Source: UBA1181 sp045639525 (GTDB taxonomy: Bacteria; Bacteroidota; Bacteroidia; Bacteroidales; Paludibacteraceae). Taken from it: a stretch of 64,000 nt of DNA. The position numbers and the translations under genes are program-made. This document shows, piece after piece, positions 8,580 to 17,189 of this stretch. Every line of letters starts with the position of its first letter. The first letter of the stretch is position 1. A model generated the notes under the pieces. That model was not told the DNA's origin, ran no database searches, and worked only from the letters and a program-made list of their open reading frames with translations. The stretch spans positions 52,377-116,376 of the forward strand of contig JAZUDI010000024.1 of the NCBI GenBank assembly GCA_045639525.1, read 5' to 3'.

Positions 8580-9173
8580 ATGTTTAGACCAAAGATAGAT
8601 AAAGAGGAGTTGGCTCAGTTGCAGGCTGCGCATTACGAGGGGACCATTCGGGTCGTCCAAAGTGATGCGGAGGCATTGAAGGCCGTCAGTTTCCTCTCGA
8701 AGCAGAAAATCTTGGGCTTTGATACGGAGACGAAACCCTCCTTCGCCAAGGGCAAGAGCAATGCGGTCTGTCTGGTCCAACTATCCACGAATGATACCTG
8801 TTTCCTATTTAGACTAAGAGAAAATAACTGCCTTGAAATTCTTAGACCCCTATTTGAGAACGAAAATATATTGAAGATCGGCCTCTCTTTGAAGGACGAT
8901 TTCCGTGCGATTCGTAAGCAAGTGGAGTTCAATCCCGCTGGATTTGTCGAACTTCAAACTTATGTGAAGCCTTTCGGTATCGAGGACAACAGTCTCTCTA
9001 AAATTTTCGCGATCATCTTCAATAAGCGCATCTCCAAATCGCAGCGACTCACCAATTGGGAGGCTGATTTTCTGACGGAGAAGCAGAAGAGTTATGCGGC
9101 GTTGGACGCTTGGGCCACGTTGCGAATTTACGAGGAGTTGGAAAGACAAAAGGATAATATCATTATTAAATAA
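8580..9173 (+). CDS. 3'-5' exonuclease, RNase D-like DEDDy family
   Basis: I place the start at the ATG at 8580 rather than the in-frame TTG two codons earlier. The 197-residue product has the three exonuclease motifs: Exo I GFDTET (D48, E50), Exo II with a conserved Asp in IGLSLKDDFRAI, and Exo III YAALDAWATLRIY, where Tyr and Asp mark the DEDDy subclass. It is a single catalytic domain with no HRDC domain, so it is shorter than RNase D. RNA or DNA could be the substrate. It is translationally coupled to DUF5063. Confidence 0.88.
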   Translation: MFRPKIDKEELAQLQAAHYEGTIRVVQSDAEALKAVSFLSKQKILGFDTETKPSFAKGKSNAVCLVQLSTNDTCFLFRLRENNCLEILRPLFENENILKIGLSLKDDFRAIRKQVEFNPAGFVELQTYVKPFGIEDNSLSKIFAIIFNKRISKSQRLTNWEADFLTEKQKSYAALDAWATLRIYEELERQKDNIIIK

Positions 9174-9182
9174 TAAAACAAT

Positions 9183-10592
9183 ATGGGCGGTTTTTTTGGA
9201 GCAGTCAAGAAAAGCAGTTGTTTGATGGACCTATTTTATGGTACCGACTACAACTCACACTTGGGTACAAAACGTGGCGGTATGGCCATGTACGATGCGG
9301 AGATTGGATTCACTCGCAGTATTCATAATCTCGAGAACTCATACTTCCGTACAAAGTTTGAACCAAACTTGTCTAAATTTAAAGGTAACGCTGGTATCGG
9401 TGTTATCAGTGATACGGATGCGCAGCCTATCCTGATCAACTCACACTTGGGACGATTCGCGATTGCTACGATTGCCTGCATCAACAATATCGAGGAGCTC
9501 GCGAAGGAGTTGCTTGAGAAGAAGATGCCTTTCTCTGAGATGAGTTCGGGAAGAATCAACCAGACAGAGTTGGTGGCCTTGTTGATTTCGGAGGCGGATT
9601 CCTTCAAAGAGGGTATAGAGAATGTTTACAAGAAGATCAAAGGTTCTTGTACCGTGATGCTCCTTACCGAGAATGGAATCATCGTTGGTCGTGATAAATT
9701 GGGACGTCTTCCGGTCGTGATCGCAAAGGGAGAGGATGGTTACGCGATCTCTTGCGAGTCATGCACATTCCACAACTTGGGTTACGAACCTTGCTACAAT
9801 GTTGGTCCTGGCGAGATCGTTCAGGTATTCGCTGACCGTTATGAGCAATTGAGAGCTCCTGGCAAGAAGATGCAGATTTGTTCCTTCCTTTGGGTTTATT
9901 ATGGCTATCCAGTCAGCACCTATGAGGATAAGAATGCGGACTTCGCCCGCCATGCGGCAGGTTGCCTGATGGGTAAGAAGGATAAGTGTGATGCCGACTA
10001 TGTGGCAGCTGTGCCTGATTCAGGTATCGGTTTCGCCATTGGTTACTCCAATGGTAGCGGTATCCCTTACAAGCGTGCCTTGATCAAGTACACGCCGACT
10101 TGGCCTCGTAGTTTCACCCCTGCGACACAAGAGACCCGTAAGTTGGTGGCTAAGATGAAGTTGATTCCTAACAAGCAATTGTTGAATGGCAGCCGTGTCA
10201 TCTTCTGCGACGACTCTATCGTACGCGGAACACAGTTGTCAGACAATGTGGGTGCATTGTATGGATACGGTGCGAAGGAGGTTCACATGAGGATCTCTTG
10301 TCCTCCGTTGATCTATCCTTGCGAATTCTTGAACTTCGCCTCTAAGAACAGTGAGTTGGATTTGATCACCCGTCGTATCATCAAGAAGTTCGAGGGCGCT
10401 CACAATAAGAACTTGGAGAAGTACCAAACAACCGACTCTCCTGAATACAAGAAGATGGTTGAGGATATCCGTTCCACTTTCAACTTGACTTCTCTCCGTT
10501 TCTGTACGGTGGAGGATTTGATCGAGGCGATCGGTTTGCCTAAGGAGCAAGTTTGTACCCACTGCTTCGACGGTTCAAGTTATTTTGATTGA
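9183..10592 (+). CDS. amidophosphoribosyltransferase-like protein lacking the N-terminal nucleophile Cys
   Basis: A 469-residue PurF homologue: an N-terminal class II glutamine amidotransferase-like domain (about 1-240) and a phosphoribosyltransferase domain with the PRPP loop IFCDDSIVRGTQ (about 340-351). Canonical PurF begins MCGI with Cys as the glutaminase nucleophile; here the protein begins MGGFFGAVKKSSC, so position 2 is Gly. No alternative start gives an N-terminal Cys. The synthase half looks intact. It may use free ammonia or act in a different reaction. A family of such PurF-like proteins appears to exist in Bacteroidetes. It ends at a strong terminator. Confidence 0.85.
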   Translation: MGGFFGAVKKSSCLMDLFYGTDYNSHLGTKRGGMAMYDAEIGFTRSIHNLENSYFRTKFEPNLSKFKGNAGIGVISDTDAQPILINSHLGRFAIATIACINNIEELAKELLEKKMPFSEMSSGRINQTELVALLISEADSFKEGIENVYKKIKGSCTVMLLTENGIIVGRDKLGRLPVVIAKGEDGYAISCESCTFHNLGYEPCYNVGPGEIVQVFADRYEQLRAPGKKMQICSFLWVYYGYPVSTYEDKNADFARHAAGCLMGKKDKCDADYVAAVPDSGIGFAIGYSNGSGIPYKRALIKYTPTWPRSFTPATQETRKLVAKMKLIPNKQLLNGSRVIFCDDSIVRGTQLSDNVGALYGYGAKEVHMRISCPPLIYPCEFLNFASKNSELDLITRRIIKKFEGAHNKNLEKYQTTDSPEYKKMVEDIRSTFNLTSLRFCTVEDLIEAIGLPKEQVCTHCFDGSSYFD

Positions 10593-10611
10593 TCATTAAG
10601 TTTTCAATATT

Positions 10612-10652
10612 GCCGCACCTTGAGAAAGAGGGTGCGGCATATTCTGTTTTTT
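10612..10652 (+). terminator. rho-independent terminator of the PurF-like gene
   Basis: An 8-bp perfect GC-rich stem, GCCGCACC paired with GGTGCGGC, with an 11-base loop, followed by ATATTCTGTTTTTT. It lies 20 bases after the stop codon. Confidence 0.9.
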
Positions 10653-10683
10653 ATATTGTTTGTAATTTTTTATAGTGTACGAT

Positions 10684-12357
10684 ATGGACAAGATCATTAT
10701 TTACCAAGTGCTTCCGAGATTGTTCGGAAATATGACCAAAAAATTGGTGGAAAATGGTGGCATCGCTGAAAATGGTTGTGGAAAATTCGCAGACTTTACC
10801 AGCGATCGTCTCAAGGATATTAAAAATTTGGGTGCTACTCATATTTGGTACACCGGTGTCATAGAACATGCCACGCAGACCAATTACGAACAGTATAAAA
10901 TCCGTAAAGATCACCCGGCTGTCGTGAAGGGAAAGGCGGGTTCTCCCTATGCCATTAAGGACTATTATGATATAGATCCCGATTTGGCGGAAAAGGTCGA
11001 GAACCGTCGTAAGGAGTTCGATGAGTTGGTGAAGCGTAGCCATAAGGCTGGTTTGAAGGTGATTATGGATTTTGTGCCTAACCATGTGGCGCGTCAGTAC
11101 CATTCCGATGCGAAACCCAAGGGGGTGATGGATTTAGGTGAGGAGGATGTGAAGGAGGTATTCTTCTCCAACCAGAATAATTTCTACTACCTTGTCAACC
11201 AAGGATTTGAGGGAAGAATGGATCTCTATGCTGGTGAGGAACAACCCTACACGGAGTTCCCTTGTAAGGTGACTGGAAATGATTTCTTTGCCAACACGCC
11301 AGGCATCTATGAGTGGTATGAGACGGTGAAGTTGAATTATGGCGTAGACTATAAGAATGGTCACTTCCACGACTTCAAACCGATGCCGAACACCTGGCAC
11401 AAAATGTGTGACATCCTTTTGTATTGGTGCAAAAAGGGTGTGGATGGTTTCCGTTGCGACATGGCGGAGATGGTTCCTGTCGAGTTCTGGGGTTGGGTGA
11501 TTCCAATTGTGAAGCAGAATTATCCGAATGTGATCTTCATCGCGGAGACCTACGACCCTTCGCAGTATCGTCGTTTCATCTTCGACGGAAAGTTTGACTA
11601 CCTCTACGATAAGGTTGGTTTGTACGATACCTTGCGCGGAATTATGCGCAACGAGAATGCCTGCCACAATATCACACCTTGCTGGCAAGGGCTGGATGGT
11701 ATTGAGTCGCACATGCTCAATTTCTTGGAGAATCATGATGAGCAGCGTATTGCCTCTGATTTCTTCGCCTCCGATGCGGAGAAGGGTAAGCCTGCGATGA
11801 TTATTTCGGCTTGTATCAATAAAGGTCCTGCCATGGTCTATTTCGGCCAGGAGTTGGGAGAACCAGCGATGGACAAGGCTGGATTCAGTGGCGTGGATGG
11901 ACGTACCACTATTTTCGACTATTGGGCGGTTCCTTCCGTACAACGTTTCTTGAACGGCAAGTCAACCAAAGCGGAGAAGAGTTTAAGGGAGTTCTACGGA
12001 AAATTGCTTAACCTCTGTACAGCGGAGAAGGCCATTTCAGAGGGATCCTTCTTCGATTTGACCTATGCGAACTTCAACAATCCGGACTACAATACCAACA
12101 AGCAATATGCCTTCTTCCGTAAGCATGAGAATGAATGCCTACTCATTGTTGTGAATTTCGAGAACAATGATGTGAAGTTGAAGGTGAATATTCCGCAGCA
12201 CGCTTTCGATGTATTGGGCATTCCTTCCGATGTGAAACGCGAGTTCTCTGAATTGTTGAGCGGAAAGAGTAGTAAGAAGGTGCTGTCGTCTGCGGAGCCT
12301 TTTGCTGTGGATGTGAAGCAAAACAGTGGCGTCATCTTGAAGTTTGTCGTCGAGTAG
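10684..12357 (+). CDS. GH13 alpha-amylase family protein, cytosolic
   Basis: I place the start at ATG 10684 (MDKIIIYQVLPRLFG); an upstream in-frame GTG would only add three residues. The 557-residue protein has GH13 regions: MDFVPNHV (region I), GFRCDMAE with the nucleophile D259, FIAETYDP with acid/base E288, and ENHDEQR with D352. A C-terminal beta-sandwich follows. There is no signal peptide, so it acts on intracellular alpha-glucans or oligosaccharides. It has its own promoter region after the upstream terminator. Exact specificity (amylase, trehalose synthase-like) cannot be set from motifs alone. Confidence 0.9.
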   Translation: MDKIIIYQVLPRLFGNMTKKLVENGGIAENGCGKFADFTSDRLKDIKNLGATHIWYTGVIEHATQTNYEQYKIRKDHPAVVKGKAGSPYAIKDYYDIDPDLAEKVENRRKEFDELVKRSHKAGLKVIMDFVPNHVARQYHSDAKPKGVMDLGEEDVKEVFFSNQNNFYYLVNQGFEGRMDLYAGEEQPYTEFPCKVTGNDFFANTPGIYEWYETVKLNYGVDYKNGHFHDFKPMPNTWHKMCDILLYWCKKGVDGFRCDMAEMVPVEFWGWVIPIVKQNYPNVIFIAETYDPSQYRRFIFDGKFDYLYDKVGLYDTLRGIMRNENACHNITPCWQGLDGIESHMLNFLENHDEQRIASDFFASDAEKGKPAMIISACINKGPAMVYFGQELGEPAMDKAGFSGVDGRTTIFDYWAVPSVQRFLNGKSTKAEKSLREFYGKLLNLCTAEKAISEGSFFDLTYANFNNPDYNTNKQYAFFRKHENECLLIVVNFENNDVKLKVNIPQHAFDVLGIPSDVKREFSELLSGKSSKKVLSSAEPFAVDVKQNSGVILKFVVE

Positions 12358-12378
12358 CGTGAACCATCTGATTTTTGT

Positions 12379-12410
12379 TTTGGAGTTTAATTGTCAGAGT
12401 GTTAACTTTG
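12379..12410 (+). promoter_or_regulatory. promoter of the lipoprotein-MauE operon
   Basis: TTTG at 12379-12382 and TAACTTTG at 12403-12410, separated by 20 bases, match the Bacteroidetes -33/-7 consensus. The lipoprotein start is 33 bases downstream. Confidence 0.75.
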
Positions 12411-12443
12411 CGGACAATAATGTTCGTCGTTAAAAATACTATT

Positions 12444-12638
12444 ATGACACACACAAATAAATTGGTAAAGTTATTGCTCCTTTGCGGCGTTGTATTGTCG
12501 CTATTATCATCGTGTTCGGCCAGCACCACGGATTGCGAGTGTACGCAAGGATCTGGTGTATCTGTCGATTTCTACGACCAGGAGGTAAGTTGCTCCGAGT
12601 TGGAGGATTCTGCCGACATGCATTGTTCGGCTATGTAA
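12444..12638 (+). CDS. small Cys-rich lipoprotein
   Basis: Start chosen at ATG 12444, after the promoter; upstream in-frame codons lie before or in the promoter. The 64-residue product has a charged N-terminus, a hydrophobic core and a lipobox LLSSC with Cys24, so it is a lipoprotein. The mature part is only 40 residues, acidic, and contains CEC, another Cys and a penultimate CSAM. It ends 1 base before the MauE/thioredoxin gene and is surely co-transcribed; the cysteines might be a substrate of that redox protein (inference). Confidence 0.75.
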   Translation: MTHTNKLVKLLLLCGVVLSLLSSCSASTTDCECTQGSGVSVDFYDQEVSCSELEDSADMHCSAM

Positions 12639-12639
12639 T

Positions 12640-13542
12640 ATGCGAATCAACGAGAAGGTCAGCTGCGCTTGTAGAATAGTTGTCGGAATCGCTTTTATCG
12701 TTTCCGCTGTTCTGAAATTCATTTCGATCGAGTCTTTTGAACTCTATATCTATGGATTCGATTGGTTGAATATGGCGCTTTCATCCTGTGCCGCCAGGTT
12801 TATTTTGGCGGCGGAGATGTTGATAGGTCTCTCTCTCGTTTCAGGTATTAAGGCGAGATGGGCGGTTCGTGCCGCACTTCTTGCCTTGCTTTTTTTCTCC
12901 CTCTTTTTGCTCTATTTGATCATTACGGGCAACGAGGGAAATTGCCACTGTTTTGGGGATCAATTTGAATTGAAGCCATTGCCTTCATTGGGGAAGAACC
13001 TTGTGATGATGCTGCTTTTGGTGTGCGCGTGGCGTGCGAAGGAGTGGTTTGGAGATAAGATGAAGTGTATTCTCCCCGTGATGGTTTTGTGGGCTGTGGT
13101 TTTTGCCCTAGTATTAAAGGCTCCTTATGGATTTGGAAGGACGAAGGTGGTCAAGTTTTCTCCGGAAAAGTATGCCGCTTTGGTGGAGAATCATTCCGAT
13201 TTAAGTCAATCCGGCAAACAGGTGGTCGCCCTGTTCAGTACCCATTGCAAACATTGTAAGATGGCGATGCGGAAGTTGGATATTTCCTTGCGGCAATGTG
13301 CATTCCCGAAGGATCGCATTCAATGGTTTGTCTTGGGCGACGAAGCCTCTTTAGCTGATTTTTTAGAGGAGACTGGTGTGGAATCCCGTCGTTATGAAAT
13401 ATTGGATGCCCGCACCTTGTTGGGTGTGACCGAGGGCTTGATTCCGCTGATTCTTTTGGTGGAGGATGGGGCAGTGAGAGATAAAATGTCCAATGCGACT
13501 TTTAGCGAGGGAGTCATTCGTGATTTTTGCGGAGTAAAGTAG
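12640..13542 (+). CDS. MauE/DoxX-like membrane protein fused to a thioredoxin-like domain
   Basis: A 300-residue protein with four or five transmembrane segments in the first 165 residues, resembling the MauE/DoxX redox family, including the GNCHCFGD motif between membrane segments. The C-terminal part (about 180-300) is thioredoxin-like with a CKHC active site in FSTHCKHCKMA. The arrangement suggests electron transfer across the membrane to envelope thiols or a role in disulfide handling, acting on the neighbouring Cys-rich lipoprotein or others. Function is inferred from the fold only. Confidence 0.8.
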   Translation: MRINEKVSCACRIVVGIAFIVSAVLKFISIESFELYIYGFDWLNMALSSCAARFILAAEMLIGLSLVSGIKARWAVRAALLALLFFSLFLLYLIITGNEGNCHCFGDQFELKPLPSLGKNLVMMLLLVCAWRAKEWFGDKMKCILPVMVLWAVVFALVLKAPYGFGRTKVVKFSPEKYAALVENHSDLSQSGKQVVALFSTHCKHCKMAMRKLDISLRQCAFPKDRIQWFVLGDEASLADFLEETGVESRRYEILDARTLLGVTEGLIPLILLVEDGAVRDKMSNATFSEGVIRDFCGVK

Positions 13543-13563
13543 GTCCTGTTTTCCTCTTTTATT

Positions 13564-13571
13564 TAATTTTG
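13564..13571 (+). promoter_or_regulatory. -7 box of the hisA promoter
   Basis: TAATTTTG matches the Bacteroidetes -7 consensus and lies 23 bases before the hisA start. No clear -33 TTTG is visible. Confidence 0.5.
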
Positions 13572-13594
13572 TAATTGAAAAAAATTCAAGAAAT

Positions 13595-14317
13595 ATGATA
13601 GAGATTATTCCAGCGATTGATATTATCGACGCCAAGTGCGTCCGTCTTTCACAAGGTGATTACGACCAAAAGAAGGTTTATAATGAGAATCCGCTTGAGG
13701 TGGCTAAAATGTTTGAGGATGCAGGTGTGAAACGTCTCCACTTGGTAGATTTGGATGGTGCGAAGGCGCAACACATTGTCAACTATAAAGTCTTGGAGAA
13801 GATCGCCAACGGCACCAACTTGACCATTGATTTCGGTGGAGGTTTGAAGAGTGACGAGGATCTCCGTATCGCCTTCGAGAGTGGCGCGAGCATGGTGACG
13901 GGCGGAAGCATCGCTGTGAAGAAACCCGATGTTTTCTCTTCTTGGATAGAGAAGTTCGGATCGGAGCGAATCATTTTGGGTGCCGATGTGAAGGGTGAGA
14001 AGATTGCGGTCAGCGGATGGATTGAGACCACAGACGCGGATTTGTTGCCTTTCGTCGGAAAGTTCAAGGCCCTAGGCGTGGATAAGGTGATCTGCACCGA
14101 TATCAGCAAGGATGGTATGTTGCAAGGCCCATCCATCGATCTTTATAAAAAGATATTGGCTGAATTCCCTGATTTATACTTGATCGCCAGTGGCGGTGTC
14201 AGCTCCATGGCGGATATCGAGGCGTTGCAAGAGGCGGGTGTTCCTGCTGTGATCACAGGCAAGGCGATTTATGAGGGTAGAATTAAGATGGAGGAGATAA
14301 GGGAATTTATGAATTAA
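13595..14317 (+). CDS. hisA: ProFAR isomerase, histidine biosynthesis
   Basis: A 240-residue TIM-barrel enzyme that isomerises ProFAR to PRFAR. Start IIPAIDIIDAKCVRLSQGD holds the catalytic Asp8 (AID), and ICTDISKDGML holds the second catalytic Asp; phosphate-binding glycines occur in FGGGLKS and ASGGVSS. Length is typical. It is not next to other his genes apart from hisI 10 kb away. Its stop codon lies inside an AATTAAG repeat run. Confidence 0.97.
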   Translation: MIEIIPAIDIIDAKCVRLSQGDYDQKKVYNENPLEVAKMFEDAGVKRLHLVDLDGAKAQHIVNYKVLEKIANGTNLTIDFGGGLKSDEDLRIAFESGASMVTGGSIAVKKPDVFSSWIEKFGSERIILGADVKGEKIAVSGWIETTDADLLPFVGKFKALGVDKVICTDISKDGMLQGPSIDLYKKILAEFPDLYLIASGGVSSMADIEALQEAGVPAVITGKAIYEGRIKMEEIREFMN

Positions 14318-14342
14318 GAATTAAGAATTAAGAATTAAGAAC
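14310..14342. repeat. tandem AATTAAGA run at the end of hisA
   Basis: Four tandem copies of a GAATTAAGAATT-type unit (period 8-10 bases) cover the hisA stop codon and the following bases. The unit is the same as the degenerate repeat at 3660-3761. Confidence 0.75.
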
Positions 14343-14363
14343 AAGATTGTTGTTTATAGGTAG

Positions 14364-14395
14364 TAGGGCGCCCATTGTAGGTGCCCTATTTTGGT
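14364..14395 (+). terminator. rho-independent terminator after hisA
   Basis: A 9-bp stem, TAGGGCGCC with GGTGCCCTA (one G-U pair), around a 7-base loop and followed by TTTTGGTTGTT. Confidence 0.85.
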
Positions 14396-14427
14396 TGTTC
14401 AAAGGCCATATAACCCTTTGCCCCCAT

Positions 14428-14458
14428 TTTGTGTTTCCCCATAATTTTCGTACATTTG
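14428..14458 (+). promoter_or_regulatory. promoter of the CCA-adding enzyme gene
   Basis: TTTG at 14428-14431 and TACATTTG at 14451-14458, with 19 bases between, fit the Bacteroidetes consensus closely. The GTG start lies 38 bases downstream. Confidence 0.75.
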
Positions 14459-14495
14459 CAAGGATTTTTATAGATTTAGAATAGATTTTTTTGTC

Positions 14496-15905
14496 GTGAA
14501 GGAATATTTAAACCATAAGGTTTTTCAGTTGATCTCTGAGGTGGTGGATGCCAAAGGTGTGGAATGTTATGTGATCGGTGGATTCGTGCGTGATATCTTT
14601 TTGCAACGTCCCTCCAAAGACATAGACGTGGTGGTGGTAGGAAGCGGTATCGAGGTGGCTGAGGCTTTCCATAAGAAGTGGAAGGGTAGCACCTTGGCTG
14701 TTTTCAAGAATTTCGGTACCGCGCAGGTGAAAAACAAGGATATGGAGGTGGAGTTTGTGGGGGCTCGAAAAGAGTCTTACCGTGAGGATTCCAGAAAACC
14801 GATTGTGGAGAATGGCACCTTGGAGGATGACCAGAATCGTCGCGACTTTACCATCAACGCTTTAGCTATCTGTTTGAACAGTGATCGTTTTGGCGAATTG
14901 GTGGACCCGTTTGGAGGCAAAGAGGATCTTCGAAACATGATTATCCGTACGCCGTTGGATCCCGATATCACTTTCAGTGATGATCCGCTTCGGATGATGC
15001 GTTGCATCCGTTTTGCCACGCAACTTCGTTTCTATATCGATTCGGATACGTTTGACGCTATCGTTCGTATGAAGGAGCGAATCTCCATTATCTCCAAGGA
15101 GCGCATTGTGGATGAACTGAATAAAATGATGGCATCATCGCGTCCTTCGGTCGGCATTGATCTGCTGGAACGATGTGGTCTCTTGGAGTTGATCATGCCG
15201 GAGATCCACAACCTTTGTGGTGTGGAGGAGAAGGCGGGTCATGGTCATAAGGATAATTTCCTGCATACTTTACAGGTATTGGATGCTGTGGCTGAGAAAT
15301 CCGATGATTTGTGGCTTCGTTGGGCGGCCCTTTTCCACGATGTGGCGAAACCGGTCACCAAGAAGTGGGACAATAAGATTGGATGGACCTTCCACAACCA
15401 TAATTACGTGGGAGCGAAGATGGTGCCGAGAATTTTTGCGCGAATGAAGTTGCCGTTGAACGAGCATATGAAGTTCGTGCAGAAGATGGTGGAACTCCAC
15501 ATGCGTCCTATCAGCCTTGTGGAGGATACGGTCACCGATTCAGCGGTACGTCGCCTACTTTTCGATGCGGGTGACGATATCGAGGCCTTGATGACTTTGT
15601 GTGACGCCGATATCACCTCCAAGAATATTGATAAAGTGAGAAGATTCAAGGAGAATTTCCGGATTGTGCGGGAGAAATTGCGTGAAATAGAGGAGAAGGA
15701 CCGTGTCCGCAATTTCCAGCCTCCTATCACGGGAGAGGAGATCATGCGTATCTTTGATCTTACGCCATGTCGCGCCATCGGTGACATCAAGGTGGCCATC
15801 AAGGATGCTATCTTGGATGGAGTCATCCCTAATGAATATGGACCGGCTTACCAATTTATGTTGGAAAAGGCGAAGGAGTTGGGGCTTACCCCTAAGAATG
15901 TCTGA
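14496..15905 (+). CDS. cca: CCA tRNA nucleotidyltransferase with HD domain
   Basis: A 469-residue protein from a GTG start (no in-frame ATG precedes the conserved region). N-terminal polymerase-beta-like domain: GGFVRD, catalytic DIDVVVV, and RRDFTINA; middle tRNA-binding helices; then an HD phosphohydrolase domain with HTLQVLDA and LFHDVAKP. It adds or repairs the 3' CCA of tRNAs, consistent with the tRNA-Arg in this window, which lacks an encoded CCA. A strong upstream promoter indicates a separate transcript. Confidence 0.95.
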   Translation: MKEYLNHKVFQLISEVVDAKGVECYVIGGFVRDIFLQRPSKDIDVVVVGSGIEVAEAFHKKWKGSTLAVFKNFGTAQVKNKDMEVEFVGARKESYREDSRKPIVENGTLEDDQNRRDFTINALAICLNSDRFGELVDPFGGKEDLRNMIIRTPLDPDITFSDDPLRMMRCIRFATQLRFYIDSDTFDAIVRMKERISIISKERIVDELNKMMASSRPSVGIDLLERCGLLELIMPEIHNLCGVEEKAGHGHKDNFLHTLQVLDAVAEKSDDLWLRWAALFHDVAKPVTKKWDNKIGWTFHNHNYVGAKMVPRIFARMKLPLNEHMKFVQKMVELHMRPISLVEDTVTDSAVRRLLFDAGDDIEALMTLCDADITSKNIDKVRRFKENFRIVREKLREIEEKDRVRNFQPPITGEEIMRIFDLTPCRAIGDIKVAIKDAILDGVIPNEYGPAYQFMLEKAKELGLTPKNV

Positions 15906-15939
15906 ATTTCTGTGTCTGATTTTCAAAATAGAGTAACTT

Positions 15940-16125
15940 ATGGATATCGAACATATCTTGGAACACGGAACCGTGTTTCGTAAATCCTCCGAGGGTGGTC
16001 CCCAGAAGGATGATAAGGTGAAGACCAAGGCGAAAAAGACCTCCTATATCAAAGGAGCGCATGGCTCTGGTTCGGCGAAAATGAAGGCGGAGTATCGCCG
16101 TAAACGCGCGAATCGTCATAAATAG
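15940..16125 (+). CDS. small basic protein, unknown
   Basis: A 61-residue ORF with an acidic first third and a very basic C-terminal half rich in Lys and Arg (KTKAKKTS, EYRRKRANRHK). Base composition and codon choice match the neighbouring genes, and it lies between two real genes with short spacers on both sides, which argues for a real gene. The tail looks suited to nucleic-acid or ribosome binding, but I recognise no family. Confidence 0.5.
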   Translation: MDIEHILEHGTVFRKSSEGGPQKDDKVKTKAKKTSYIKGAHGSGSAKMKAEYRRKRANRHK

Positions 16126-16151
16126 TCGTATCATTTAATTCCTGTATAAGT

Positions 16152-17177
16152 ATGAATGTTTTATTTATCGGAGGAACAGGTACCATCAGTATGGCCATTA
16201 CCAGAAAATTGGCTGCTGAGGGGCATCAATTGTTCCTGTTGAATCGAGGTAACAGATCGGTTCAGTTGCCTGACAATGTTAAGTATATCAAGGTGGCGGA
16301 CGTGAACGACGAGGCGGATGTGAAGGCGAAGATCGCTGGCATGAAGTTTGACGTCGTTTGTGATTTCATCATCTTCCATAAAGAGCAGGCTGAGCGTGAT
16401 TTCCGTCTCTTCTCCGGCATCACGGACCAGTTTATATTTATTAGTTCCGCTTCGGCTTACCACAAACCATTGTCCTCCTACATTATCACAGAGGGAACGA
16501 CAATGGCCAACCCTTATTGGCAATATTCAAGGGAGAAGATCGAGTGTGAGGAGTATTTCTTTGGAAAATACAAGGAGATGGGTTTCCCGATCACGGTCGT
16601 TCGCCCAAGCCATACCTATGATGAGCGTTCAGTGCCGCTTGGCGTGCATGGCGCGAATGGTAGTTGGCAGGTGGTGAAGCGTATGATGGCGGGAAAACCA
16701 GTCATTATACAAGGCGATGGTACCTCTCTATGGACCATGACGCACAACAGTGATTTCGCAAAGGCGTTTGTTGGTTTGATGGGCAATCCGCACGCCATTG
16801 GCGAGGCGTTCCAGATTACCTCCGATGAGACATTGACTTGGAACCAGATCTATCAAGCCATCGCCCAAGCGTTGGGTGTGGAGCTGAAGGCCTACCACGT
16901 CTCATCTGAGTTTTTGATGGCGGTAAGCGATTATGATTTAGAGGGAAGCCTTATAGGCGACAAGGCCAATTCCGTGGTCTTCGACAATACGAAGTTGAAG
17001 CGTGCGGTTCCCGATTATATGCCGAATGTCTCCTTTGCGAAGGGGGTGAAGCAGACTATCGATTATGTCTTGTCCCATCCTGAATTGCAGCGAGAGGATC
17101 CTGCGTTTGACGCTTGGTGTGATCGTGTGATCGAGAAGATGGAACAGGCGAAAACTGATTTGAGGAAATATTTATAA
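16152..17177 (+). CDS. NAD-dependent epimerase/dehydratase (extended SDR)
   Basis: A 341-residue Rossmann-fold protein. The nucleotide-binding motif GGTGTIS is at residues 7-13; a Ser in ISSASAYHK and the YSREK motif (Tyr-x3-Lys) complete the SDR catalytic set. It resembles the mRNA-binding-protein/CSP41-like and UDP-sugar epimerase branch; substrate unknown. The next gene, the large type IX-secreted protein, starts 12 bases later, so the two may share a transcript. Confidence 0.85.
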   Translation: MNVLFIGGTGTISMAITRKLAAEGHQLFLLNRGNRSVQLPDNVKYIKVADVNDEADVKAKIAGMKFDVVCDFIIFHKEQAERDFRLFSGITDQFIFISSASAYHKPLSSYIITEGTTMANPYWQYSREKIECEEYFFGKYKEMGFPITVVRPSHTYDERSVPLGVHGANGSWQVVKRMMAGKPVIIQGDGTSLWTMTHNSDFAKAFVGLMGNPHAIGEAFQITSDETLTWNQIYQAIAQALGVELKAYHVSSEFLMAVSDYDLEGSLIGDKANSVVFDNTKLKRAVPDYMPNVSFAKGVKQTIDYVLSHPELQREDPAFDAWCDRVIEKMEQAKTDLRKYL

Positions 17178-17189
17178 AACGAAAACGAT

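Noticed and set aside
11134..11943. 269-codon minus-strand ORF opposite the GH13 gene
   Set aside because: It is antisense to a gene with all GH13 motifs; length arises from codon bias of the sense frame.
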